Below are positions 41,556 to 48,348 of a stretch of 48,348 nt of DNA, one piece after another. Numbering within the stretch: the stretch's first letter is position 1; each line of letters begins with the position of its first letter. A program made the position numbers and the translations under genes. The notes under the pieces were generated by a model. The model did not search any database and was not told where the DNA came from. It saw only the letters and a program-made list of their open reading frames with translations. Source of the DNA: a marine gamma proteobacterium HTCC2089 (GTDB lineage Bacteria > Pseudomonadota > Gammaproteobacteria > Pseudomonadales > Azotimanducaceae); NCBI GenBank assembly GCA_905182905.1, contig CAJJDH010000019.1, positions 1 through 48,348 of the forward strand, in the 5' to 3' direction.

Positions 41556-41858
41556 TTCTAATCTAGGCCTCTTTCGTAGAGAGCGTTAGTACTCTTAAGT
41601 GTTTTGGTGATGCTGTCTGGGGTACGGCAATTTTGCAAGGTCATTGGGCTGTGCGGTCACTTTTTGTGCTGCGAAGTAGGTTGGTAACAAAATTCGGGTA
41701 AGATTCGTTAGCTAACGCAAACCTGTATGTCTAGTGTTGTTGTTCAGGCCAAATAGTAGAGAATGATGGTTGAGGGAGTGTCGTCACGGTTACTGCTGGC
41801 GAAGCAATGCAGATCATAAATTTGGCGGGGAAACTGCGCCTGTTTTGTTGGAGGTGGT
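41556..41858. other. Divergent intergenic region, 303 bp
   Basis: This lies between the YbaN-like gene and the MFS gene and should hold both promoters. It contains a perfect 12-bp palindrome at 41706-41717. GGAGG just before 41859 is the MFS ribosome site. I see no gene, RNA or terminator. Confidence 0.5.
41706..41717. promoter_or_regulatory. 12-bp perfect palindrome, candidate operator
   Basis: CGTTAGCTAACG reads the same on both strands and lies 141 bases before the MFS gene that heads the GMC/ThuA cluster. Spacing and symmetry suit a dimeric regulator such as LacI or GntR type, but no regulator gene is near and no promoter elements were confirmed. Confidence 0.4.
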
Positions 41859-43163
41859 ATGTCTGAGGGAAGTGAGTTGGCGGCGGCGAATAGGCGTTTG
41901 CTATTTATCCTGTCGAATTTAGCAATTTTTATGATCGGTCTGGGGTTCGCAGTACGCGCAGCTATTGCCAGCGATCTTCAGGCTGACTTATTCAATGTCT
42001 TAGATTTAGCGCGCTCTGCCACAATGGTGGGCGAGGTCTTGGCGGCTACCTTTGCTGGTTTTGCACTCACATTACTTTTTGGCGCGGCTTTAGTTGATTT
42101 GATTGGTATGCGCCGCATGTTGCTGTTTGCCGCAGCTGGCTATTTCTTTGGCAGTGTTGCAGTTGTCGCCGCATCGGTTATGGAACCCTCCACTGGCGCT
42201 TATTGGTTGGTGTATGGCGGCTTATTGCTAACTGGCTTGGGCTGGGGGGCAGTTGAGGCTGCGACTAACCCATTAATTGCTGCTATTTATCCTGGAGAAA
42301 AAACTCATCGACTGAATATTCTCCACGCTTGGTGGCCTGCGGGCATCGTTGCTGGCGGGCTGTTGGGGTTATTGATTGCTCAGTTGGGATGGAGTTGGCA
42401 GGTTAATCTCCTCATTTTGATGGTGCCGGCATTAATTTTGGTGGTTTTAGCGCTGAAAGCAGATTTTCCGGTGACCGAACGGGTGGCTATGGGGCTTTCT
42501 TATGGCGATATGTGGGAGCAATTGCTGCGTTCTCCAGGATTCTTTATTTGGTTTATCTGCATGATGGGGACGGTTACTGCCGAACTTGCGCCTGGGCAGT
42601 GGGTCAATCTCGCTTTGACCAATATCGTCGGTATGCCGGGTATTTGGGTATTGATCTATGTCAATTTGCTGATCTTTGTGGGCCGCCATTTTGCTGGCCC
42701 AGTGGTGAGTCGTATTTCTAGCCCTGGGCTACTGACTGTAAGCTGTACACTTGCCGCACCGGGCCTGTATTTCCTAGCTCTTGCAGATTCACCCGCTACA
42801 GCCTTTGCAGCAGCGACTATCTGGGCTGTGGGTATATGTTATTTGTATCCCACAATGCTTGGCGCAGTTGCGGAACGATATCCTGGTGGTGGTGCGTTAA
42901 TGCTTGGTTTAATGGGCTTCGCTGGGGGAGTTGCGACACAATTTTTGCTGCCTGTAATGGGTGGGATTTTTGACGCAGCGAAGATTTCGGCGGCGGGCGG
43001 CGTGGATTCCTTGCGCGGCCTCACTGGGGATGAATTAGCCACTGTGATCCGCGTGGCCTCTGTGGAGTCCTTCCAAATAGTCGCCATTATCCCATTGGCA
43101 TTGGTGCCAATTTTCGCGATATTGTGGCTGCGGGATCGCAGGCAAAAAGCAGCGGTAGGCTAG
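41859..43163 (+). CDS. MFS transporter
   Basis: 434 residues with GGAGG upstream of the ATG and about 12 membrane helices. The loop after helix 2 has LIGMRRMLLFAAAGYFFG, the MFS DxxGRR-like motif, and helix 5 has LLLTGLGWGAVEAATNPLIAAIYPGEKTHRLNILHAWWPAGIVAGG, which resembles FucP/sugar-type MFS members. It probably imports the substrate of the oxidoreductase that follows. It is 107 bases before the Gluc2DH-subunit-3-like gene. Confidence 0.87.
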   Translation: MSEGSELAAANRRLLFILSNLAIFMIGLGFAVRAAIASDLQADLFNVLDLARSATMVGEVLAATFAGFALTLLFGAALVDLIGMRRMLLFAAAGYFFGSVAVVAASVMEPSTGAYWLVYGGLLLTGLGWGAVEAATNPLIAAIYPGEKTHRLNILHAWWPAGIVAGGLLGLLIAQLGWSWQVNLLILMVPALILVVLALKADFPVTERVAMGLSYGDMWEQLLRSPGFFIWFICMMGTVTAELAPGQWVNLALTNIVGMPGIWVLIYVNLLIFVGRHFAGPVVSRISSPGLLTVSCTLAAPGLYFLALADSPATAFAAATIWAVGICYLYPTMLGAVAERYPGGGALMLGLMGFAGGVATQFLLPVMGGIFDAAKISAAGGVDSLRGLTGDELATVIRVASVESFQIVAIIPLALVPIFAILWLRDRRQKAAVG

Positions 43164-43270
43164 TTTTGGCGTGGGTCAATTGTCGCGGGAGCAGCAGTTT
43201 TTGTATTTCTACTGAGTTACTTTGAGGGGCGATAGGGCCTAACTTGAGGTCGATTTGAAGAGGGGTTTAT

Positions 43271-43840
43271 ATGCAACGGCGTGAGTTACTAAAAGGGTTG
43301 GCAGTAGTGCTGGGAGGCGTAGTCTCTCAATCGTGCTCCAAAGCGGTGGAAGTACCTTTAGCTCAGCGTATTGCTGTGCCGGGCGTGCTGAGTGAGGAGC
43401 AAAGGGCTGTGGCTCACCGCTGCGCAGACCTCATAATTCCCGCTACAGATACGCCTAGTGCTCTGCAGGCAGGGGTTGGAGAGTTCCTCGATTATGTTAT
43501 TTCCGTTTGGTATCGGGCTGACGAGCGTGAAGTATTTTTCGCTGGACTGAACGAAATGCTGATGGATTCTCAAAGTACCTATGGAGGGGATTTTCTTTCG
43601 CTACCGGAATCAAGCCAGATCAGTATGCTAAAAGCTTCTGAGGGGCGAGAATCTGGGAATGATCCATTTGCTTTCGGTGATTCCGAAGGAGGATACTTCA
43701 ATAAAATCAAAGAGTTAACGGTAACTGGTTACTACACTTCTGAAGTTGGTGCGACAATTGAACGTAAGTATGTACCAATGCCGGGCAGCTATGATGGCGA
43801 TTATAAATTCAGTGAGGTGGGCCGACTATGGGCAAGCTAG
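43271..43840 (+). CDS. Gluconate 2-dehydrogenase subunit 3-like protein
   Basis: 189 residues. The N-terminus MQRRELLKGLAVVLGGVVSQSC carries a Tat-type twin Arg and a possible lipid-attachment Cys22. The body, EEQRAVAHRCADLIIPATDTPSALQAGVGEFLDYVISVWY, is typical of the small subunit that helps export GMC flavoprotein dehydrogenases to the periplasm. The last 13 bases overlap the start of the GMC gene, so translation is coupled. Late residues SEGGYFNKIKELTVTGYYTSEVGA are also family-like. Confidence 0.87.
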   Translation: MQRRELLKGLAVVLGGVVSQSCSKAVEVPLAQRIAVPGVLSEEQRAVAHRCADLIIPATDTPSALQAGVGEFLDYVISVWYRADEREVFFAGLNEMLMDSQSTYGGDFLSLPESSQISMLKASEGRESGNDPFAFGDSEGGYFNKIKELTVTGYYTSEVGATIERKYVPMPGSYDGDYKFSEVGRLWAS

Positions 43841-45531
43841 AAACGACTCAGCAGGTAGATGCCATAGTGGTTGGCTCTGGTATTACCGGTGGTTGGGCGG
43901 CTAAAGAGCTCAGCGAAAAAGGCCTAAAGGTGCTCATGTTAGAACGGGGTAAACCTTTAGAACATGGTAGCGGTTATGTAGGCGAGCACGAGCCACCTTG
44001 GGAGCGCAATAATAAGGGTATGCGTCCTCGAGAGCTTTATGCCGAGCAGTACAATATTCAGTCCACTTCCTACGCCTTTGACGAGACCACACGGCATTTT
44101 TGGAATAACGACCTTGAGAATCCCTACGATTTCAAGGAGGAGGATCCTTTTCATTGGCTGCGTGCGGATGTTGTAGGTGGTCGCTCGTTGATGTGGGCGC
44201 GACAGAGCTATCGCTGGAGTGATTTAGACTTTGAGGCGAATAAAAAAGAGGGCATTGGTATTGATTGGCCCATCCGCTACAAAGATTTAGCACCATGGTA
44301 CTCCTATGTAGAGAAGTTTATTGGCGTTAGTGGTCAGGCAATGGGCTTAGATCAGTTACCAGACGGTGAATTTCAAAAGCCCATGGATATGAATGTGGTT
44401 GAACGCCATGTTGCCGCAGCGATTACTGGGAAATTCCCAGATCGGGTGATGACTATTGGGCGTACTGCGACCCTAACTGAACCTTTACCGGGTCGGGCGG
44501 CCTGTCATTACTGTGGGCCTTGCCATCGCGGGTGCTCCACGGGTTCTTACTTCAGTTCGCTGTCTAGTACCTTGCCCGCCGCTAGAGCTACCGGTAATTT
44601 TGAGCTACGCGCCAATGCGCTGGTCGAAAGCCTTGAATATGACCCCGATACAAAGCGCGTTAGTGCCGTGCGGGTTATTGACACGGTGACTGGTGAGGCT
44701 ACCCGTTATAGCGCCAAACTGATCTTTTTGTGTGCCTCTACCGTTGGGTCAACGCAGATTTTGCTGAATTCTACTCAAGCTGATAGTGATATTAGTTTTG
44801 CGAATGAGAGCGGTGCCCTTGGGCGTTACATGATGGATCACACCTATCGGGCCGGTGCTCGAGGCATTATTCCGGGCTTTGAGGAATATTATCCTTATGG
44901 CAATCGTCCAAATGGCATTTACATCCCGCGTTTTAGAAATGTAAATGGTGATGATGGCCTCGGGTTTACCCGGGGGTATGGCTACCAAGGCAGTGCCGGG
45001 CGTCTGTCTTGGGACACTATGTCTAAGGTGACGCCAGGATTTGGCGCAGACTTCAAAGAAGGGTTGCGCAAGCCTGGCCCTTGGTACATGAGTTTGGGCG
45101 GTTTTGGGGAAATCCTACCGTATGCCCACAACTCCATGGCCTTGCATAAGAGCAAGAAAGACCGCTTTGGTATTCCTCAAGTGACCTTCCACTTTGAATT
45201 CGGTGAGAATGAGAAACGCCACCGAGAAGATGTGGTGAAACAAGCTGTAGCAATGTTAGAGGCAGCTGGTGCCACTCGAATAGACCCATTTAATACAGAA
45301 ATGGTCGGCGGCGCGGCTATTCACGAAATGGGCACGGCTCGCATGGGCCATGACCCCAAACAAGCGGTCCTTAATGCACATAACCAAGCCCACGCAGCGT
45401 CTAATTTATTTGTGACAGATGGTGCAGCAATGGCCTCGTCGTCCTGTGTAAACCCGTCTCTGACCTATATGGCGCTTACAGCTAGGGCAGTGGACTACGC
45501 GGTCACTCAGTTACAGGCGGGCGCAATTTAA
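43828..45531 (+). CDS. GMC-type FAD oxidoreductase with a ferredoxin-like Cys motif
   Basis: 567 residues. FAD site VVGSGITGGWAAKELSEKG is at about 14-32. The catalytic His-Asn pair is His499 in AIHEMGTARMG and Asn542 in SSCVNPSLTYMALTARAVDYA. A cluster CHYCGPCHRGC (Cys226, 229, 232, 236) has the C-x2-C-x2-C-x3-C spacing of Fe-S proteins; bacterial FAD glucose dehydrogenases also hold an Fe-S cluster, though with different spacing as I recall. No signal peptide is present, so it is presumably exported by hitch-hiking on the Tat-targeted subunit. Substrate is probably a sugar or polyol. Confidence 0.9.
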   Translation: MGKLETTQQVDAIVVGSGITGGWAAKELSEKGLKVLMLERGKPLEHGSGYVGEHEPPWERNNKGMRPRELYAEQYNIQSTSYAFDETTRHFWNNDLENPYDFKEEDPFHWLRADVVGGRSLMWARQSYRWSDLDFEANKKEGIGIDWPIRYKDLAPWYSYVEKFIGVSGQAMGLDQLPDGEFQKPMDMNVVERHVAAAITGKFPDRVMTIGRTATLTEPLPGRAACHYCGPCHRGCSTGSYFSSLSSTLPAARATGNFELRANALVESLEYDPDTKRVSAVRVIDTVTGEATRYSAKLIFLCASTVGSTQILLNSTQADSDISFANESGALGRYMMDHTYRAGARGIIPGFEEYYPYGNRPNGIYIPRFRNVNGDDGLGFTRGYGYQGSAGRLSWDTMSKVTPGFGADFKEGLRKPGPWYMSLGGFGEILPYAHNSMALHKSKKDRFGIPQVTFHFEFGENEKRHREDVVKQAVAMLEAAGATRIDPFNTEMVGGAAIHEMGTARMGHDPKQAVLNAHNQAHAASNLFVTDGAAMASSSCVNPSLTYMALTARAVDYAVTQLQAGAI

Positions 45532-46427
45532 TGTCCTGGCGTCGCTATGGGATCGGCATACTGTCTGTTGTTATAGCAGTAGTCGTGTACCAAAACTGGA
45601 TGTATGTCCGCGCAATTTACAATCAACCCCAACTTTTTAGAGATCCGGTATTTGATACCCAAGCTCCAGTGCTACCCCAAGACCTTGGCGGGGTGGCCAT
45701 TTTGAGTTTTTCGAAAACTAACGGGTATAGGCACCTGCAAAGTATCCCGGCCTCTATTCAAATGCTGGATGAGTTGGCCGCTGAAAATGGGTGGCAGTTC
45801 TATCACACAGAAAATGCGGCAGTGTTTACCGTGGCTAACCTAAAGCGTTTTCAACTGGTCGTGCTTAATCATAAAAGTGGCACCGTGTGGACCGACGAGC
45901 AGCGCAGCGCGTTGAAGGATTATGTGGAATCAGGCGGCTCCATGATTGCTCAGCACGCTGCTGGGGGGGATCAGGGCTATGACTGGAAATGGTATTTTGA
46001 CCAAGTACTGAAAGCGCAATTTGTAGATCACCCTATGACTGCGCATATCCAACCGGCGGACTTAATAGTTGAAGAGCAAAATCACCCAGCTACGGCGCAT
46101 TTGCCTAGTATTTGGCGACGTAGTGACGAATGGTATAACTTTAGCGCCAGTCCACGTGCGGCAACCAATGTTCTGATTAGTATCGATGAGTCAACTTACG
46201 ATCCGGAAAAGAGCCCCATGGGAGAAGATCATCCGCTGGTGTGGTGGCATAAAGTTGGCGAGGGGCAAGTACTTTATAGCGCGTTAGGACATACTGCTGG
46301 CACTTATCAAGAGCCCCAGTTTCGCCAATTTATGCGCGGTGCAATTGCTTGGGGGTTGGTTGAGGCAAAACCGACTGACACCGGTGAACCAAGGTTAGAG
46401 GAAAATGCTGAACCTCTTCAAGATTAG
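45531..46427 (+). CDS. Membrane-anchored ThuA-domain protein
   Basis: 298 residues; its start overlaps the GMC stop by one base (TAATG). An N-terminal helix (about 7-25) should anchor it, with the rest outside the membrane. ThuA motifs are VAILSFSKTNGYRHLQSIPASI, LVVLNHKSGTVWTDEQRSALKDYVESGGSMIAQHAAGGDQ and HPLVWWHKVGEGQVLYSALGHTAGTYQEPQFRQFMRGAIAW. ThuA-like proteins act in trehalose and 3-keto-disaccharide use and have a class I glutamine-amidotransferase fold. With the GMC dehydrogenase it suggests periplasmic oxidation followed by cleavage of a sugar derivative. Confidence 0.9.
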   Translation: MSWRRYGIGILSVVIAVVVYQNWMYVRAIYNQPQLFRDPVFDTQAPVLPQDLGGVAILSFSKTNGYRHLQSIPASIQMLDELAAENGWQFYHTENAAVFTVANLKRFQLVVLNHKSGTVWTDEQRSALKDYVESGGSMIAQHAAGGDQGYDWKWYFDQVLKAQFVDHPMTAHIQPADLIVEEQNHPATAHLPSIWRRSDEWYNFSASPRAATNVLISIDESTYDPEKSPMGEDHPLVWWHKVGEGQVLYSALGHTAGTYQEPQFRQFMRGAIAWGLVEAKPTDTGEPRLEENAEPLQD

Positions 46428-46516
46428 AGGGTAATAGTTGAAAAAAATTAGCATAAGATTCTGAGCACAAATATAGAAATCAAAATAAGACAAAATAGCG
46501 GTAAGGAGAGACGTAG

Positions 46517-47788
46517 ATGAACTTTGATATCCCACAGGAAATGCAGGCGTATTTAGACGAGCTAGATCAATTTATTGAGGATGAGATAAAGCCCTTAGAG
46601 CAAGAAAATGACAATATTCGTTTCTTCGATCACCGTCGTGAAGATGCCCGTACCGACTGGGAGCGCAATGGCCTACCCAACGAAGAGTGGGAGGCCCTCC
46701 TAGTAGAGGCTAAGCGGCGTGCTGATGCAGCCGGGCATTATCGCTACCCATTGCCAAAGGAATATGGCGGTCAGGAAGGCACCAACTTGGGCATGGCGAT
46801 TATTCGCGAGCACTTTGCTACTAAGGGTTTAGGTTTACATAACGACTTACAAAATGAGCATTCCATTGTGGGTAACAATGTGGGTTTGTTGCTGATGATC
46901 GAATACGGTACAGACGAGCAAAAAGCTGAATGGATTGACGGTTTGGCTGAAGGCAAGATGGGTTTTGCTTTTGGTATCACTGAACCAGATCACGGTTCTG
47001 ATGCCACACACATGGAAACCACCGCTGTACGTGACGGCGACGAGTGGATTATCAATGGTTCTAAAACTTGGAACACGGGTATCCATAAAGCTAAGCACGA
47101 TTTGATTTTCGCTAGAACCAGCGGCAAGGCCGGAGACGGTAATGGTATTACCGCATTCTTAACGCCAACTACCAGTGATGGTTTTGCCGTTGAGGAAATG
47201 TTGTGGACATTCAACATGCCTACGGACCACGGGCGAGTGTCCATGCAAGATGTCCGTGTTCCTAACGGCGCTATTTTTGGTGGCGAGGGCAGAGGGCTAG
47301 GTGTGGTACAACATTTTTTCAATGAAAACCGTATTCGCCAAGCAGCGTCCTCGTTAGGCGCTGCACAATTTTGTATCAATGAATCTATTCAGTATGCGCA
47401 AGAGCGCAAGCCTTTCGGTAAGCCACTTTCAAGTAATCAAGGTATACAATTTCCATTGGTGGAATTACAAACCCAGTGCGAAATGCTGCGTGCATTGATC
47501 CATAAAACTGCGTGGCAAATGGATACCTATGGCGCCTTTTCCGTGTCGGATAAAGTATCTATGTGTAACTACTGGGCGAATCGGCTTTGCTGCGAATCTG
47601 CTGATCGCGCAATGCAAGTGCATGGTGGTTTGGGTTATTCGCGTCACAAGCCCTTCGAGCATATTTACCGTCATCACCGCAGATATCGCATTACCGAAGG
47701 TGCTGAGGAAATTCAAATGCGTCGAGTCGCAGGCTATCTTTTTGGGTTTATGAACCAGCGTGCACCGAAGGGTGTGCAGGAAAGCTAG
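46517..47788 (+). CDS. Acyl-CoA dehydrogenase
   Basis: 423 residues, with GGAGAG before the ATG. LPKEYGGQEGTNLGMAIIREHFA opens the FAD domain. FGITEPDHGSDATHMETTAVRDGDEWIINGSKTWNTGI is the classic flavin and substrate segment, and the end MQVHGGLGYSRHKPFEHIYRHHRRYRITEGAEEIQMRRVAGYLFG is also standard. It oxidises an acyl-CoA to the enoyl-CoA with an electron-transfer flavoprotein. It is followed within six bases by a phosphotransferase gene, the arrangement seen in ACAD10/11-like systems that handle 4-hydroxyacyl-CoAs. Confidence 0.93.
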   Translation: MNFDIPQEMQAYLDELDQFIEDEIKPLEQENDNIRFFDHRREDARTDWERNGLPNEEWEALLVEAKRRADAAGHYRYPLPKEYGGQEGTNLGMAIIREHFATKGLGLHNDLQNEHSIVGNNVGLLLMIEYGTDEQKAEWIDGLAEGKMGFAFGITEPDHGSDATHMETTAVRDGDEWIINGSKTWNTGIHKAKHDLIFARTSGKAGDGNGITAFLTPTTSDGFAVEEMLWTFNMPTDHGRVSMQDVRVPNGAIFGGEGRGLGVVQHFFNENRIRQAASSLGAAQFCINESIQYAQERKPFGKPLSSNQGIQFPLVELQTQCEMLRALIHKTAWQMDTYGAFSVSDKVSMCNYWANRLCCESADRAMQVHGGLGYSRHKPFEHIYRHHRRYRITEGAEEIQMRRVAGYLFGFMNQRAPKGVQES

Positions 47789-47793
47789 GGTTT

Positions 47794-48348
47794 ATGAATA
47801 GCATATCTAGTCAAGCCGAGGAAGCTCAGGGTGGGGGCTCAGAGCTGTCTTTCGAGCAATTGCTCGGACAGTTGTTGCCTAAGGTCATTGATGGTTTTGT
47901 CAGTCTAAACGGAGTTGAACGGCTTTCTGCCGGTGCAAGTCAAGAAACTTACTGCATAGAGGTAACACTTGAAAGTGGTCCTGAGAAGCTGGCTATGCGG
48001 CGTGCATCCGGCGGTGAGGAAGGTGAGATCACTGCGCAACATCCGGGGTTAGCTGTGGAGGCGTTGCTGATGCAAACCGCAGCTCAATACAATGTGCCAG
48101 AACCAGAGATACATCACGTGCTTAAACCGGAAGACGGTTTGGGTAGTGGTTTTATTATGCAGTGGTTAGAGGGTCTGACTTTAGGCGCAAGAATTGTTAA
48201 AGCGCCCGAGTTAGACACCATACGCCCTCAATTGGCGTTTATGTGCGGTGAAATTTTGGCTCGTATTCATGGCATAGATCTAAAAGCCAGCGGACTTGAC
48301 CAACACCTGCAGCTACTCACGCCCCGAGAGTACGTAGAGCAAACTTGG
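47794..48348 (+). CDS. Phosphotransferase family protein (APH fold), N-terminal part
   Basis: ATG 47794 follows the dehydrogenase stop by five bases; 185 codons are open to the window edge, with the rest outside. The nucleotide loop LSAGASQETYCIEV is near residues 45-58, the conserved Lys position is LAMRRAS, and FIMQWLEGLTLGARIV is the hinge; the catalytic HGD segment lies beyond the edge. In ACAD10/ACAD11 the same kinase domain phosphorylates the 4-hydroxyl of an acyl-CoA before the dehydrogenase eliminates it. Here the two are separate adjacent genes, so cooperation is likely. It is not an aminoglycoside resistance gene on present evidence. Confidence 0.8.
   Translation, partial: MNSISSQAEEAQGGGSELSFEQLLGQLLPKVIDGFVSLNGVERLSAGASQETYCIEVTLESGPEKLAMRRASGGEEGEITAQHPGLAVEALLMQTAAQYNVPEPEIHHVLKPEDGLGSGFIMQWLEGLTLGARIVKAPELDTIRPQLAFMCGEILARIHGIDLKASGLDQHLQLLTPREYVEQTW

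Noticed and set aside
47794..48348. Aminoglycoside resistance kinase
   Set aside because: Adjacency to an acyl-CoA dehydrogenase and the overall pattern fit the ACAD10/11-type kinase better; the catalytic segment is outside the window.

Overview
The window looks like chromosome of a heterotrophic, probably marine, gammaproteobacterium of moderate G+C. The clues are a homodimeric-type AceE, CoaE, PurU, an RNase AM-like PHP protein, a sodium:neurotransmitter symporter, and an unusually large set of fatty-acid, acyl-CoA and short-chain dehydrogenase genes. The taxonomic placement is inference from gene content; there is no rRNA or other marker here. I saw no tRNA, rRNA, CRISPR array, transposase, integrase or phage gene. 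The window begins inside an N-acyl-D-amino-acid deacylase gene and ends inside a phosphotransferase gene.

Layout. 1-8.1 kb: end of the D-aminoacylase, a stand-alone MutS-type ATPase, two crotonase-fold enzymes, a GNAT acetyltransferase, an amino-acid permease, a sodium symporter and a two-hot-dog thioesterase-like protein. 8.3-13.3 kb: five co-directional genes, mostly overlapping (acyl-CoA ligase, VTT/TVP38 membrane protein, MerA-like flavin disulfide reductase, cytochrome c'-like lipoprotein, membrane-anchor protein). 13.3-19.3 kb: nitroreductase, an SDR without the usual catalytic residues, an HsaA-like flavoprotein, a HupE/UreJ protein, a VOC protein and a bifunctional enoyl-CoA hydratase/3-hydroxyacyl-CoA dehydrogenase. 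19.5-26.2 kb: PHP exonuclease, HI0933-type flavoprotein, small outer-membrane barrel, aldehyde dehydrogenase with a strong terminator, class III CoA-transferase and HIT protein. 26.2-33.8 kb: aceE, SDR, CmcJ/NvfI-like oxygenase, purU, and a thiolase-like/DUF35 pair. 33.9-41.6 kb: PHP protein, coaE, ferredoxin, small membrane proteins, SDR, mmsA, D-2-hydroxyacid dehydrogenase, a Ddn-type (F420-family) protein, a strong terminator, a G-quadruplex-prone tract, a decayed VOC pseudogene and a YbaN-like protein. 41.9-48.3 kb: an MFS/GMC-oxidoreductase/ThuA cluster likely acting on a sugar or sugar derivative, then an acyl-CoA dehydrogenase next to a phosphotransferase, as in ACAD10/11-type systems.

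How the genes fit together. Many genes serve beta-oxidation-like chemistry: acyl-CoA ligase, CoA-transferase, dehydrogenases, crotonases, the bifunctional hydratase/dehydrogenase, a thiolase-like lyase, and MmsA for valine, propionate or inositol breakdown. This suggests growth on fatty, branched or alicyclic acids and amino-acid derivatives. The most distinctive groups are the ligase-VTT-disulfide reductase-cytochrome-anchor operon and the GMC cluster, whose flavoprotein carries a ferredoxin-like four-cysteine motif. No single group is demonstrably a new system; the findings rank what deserves a check.
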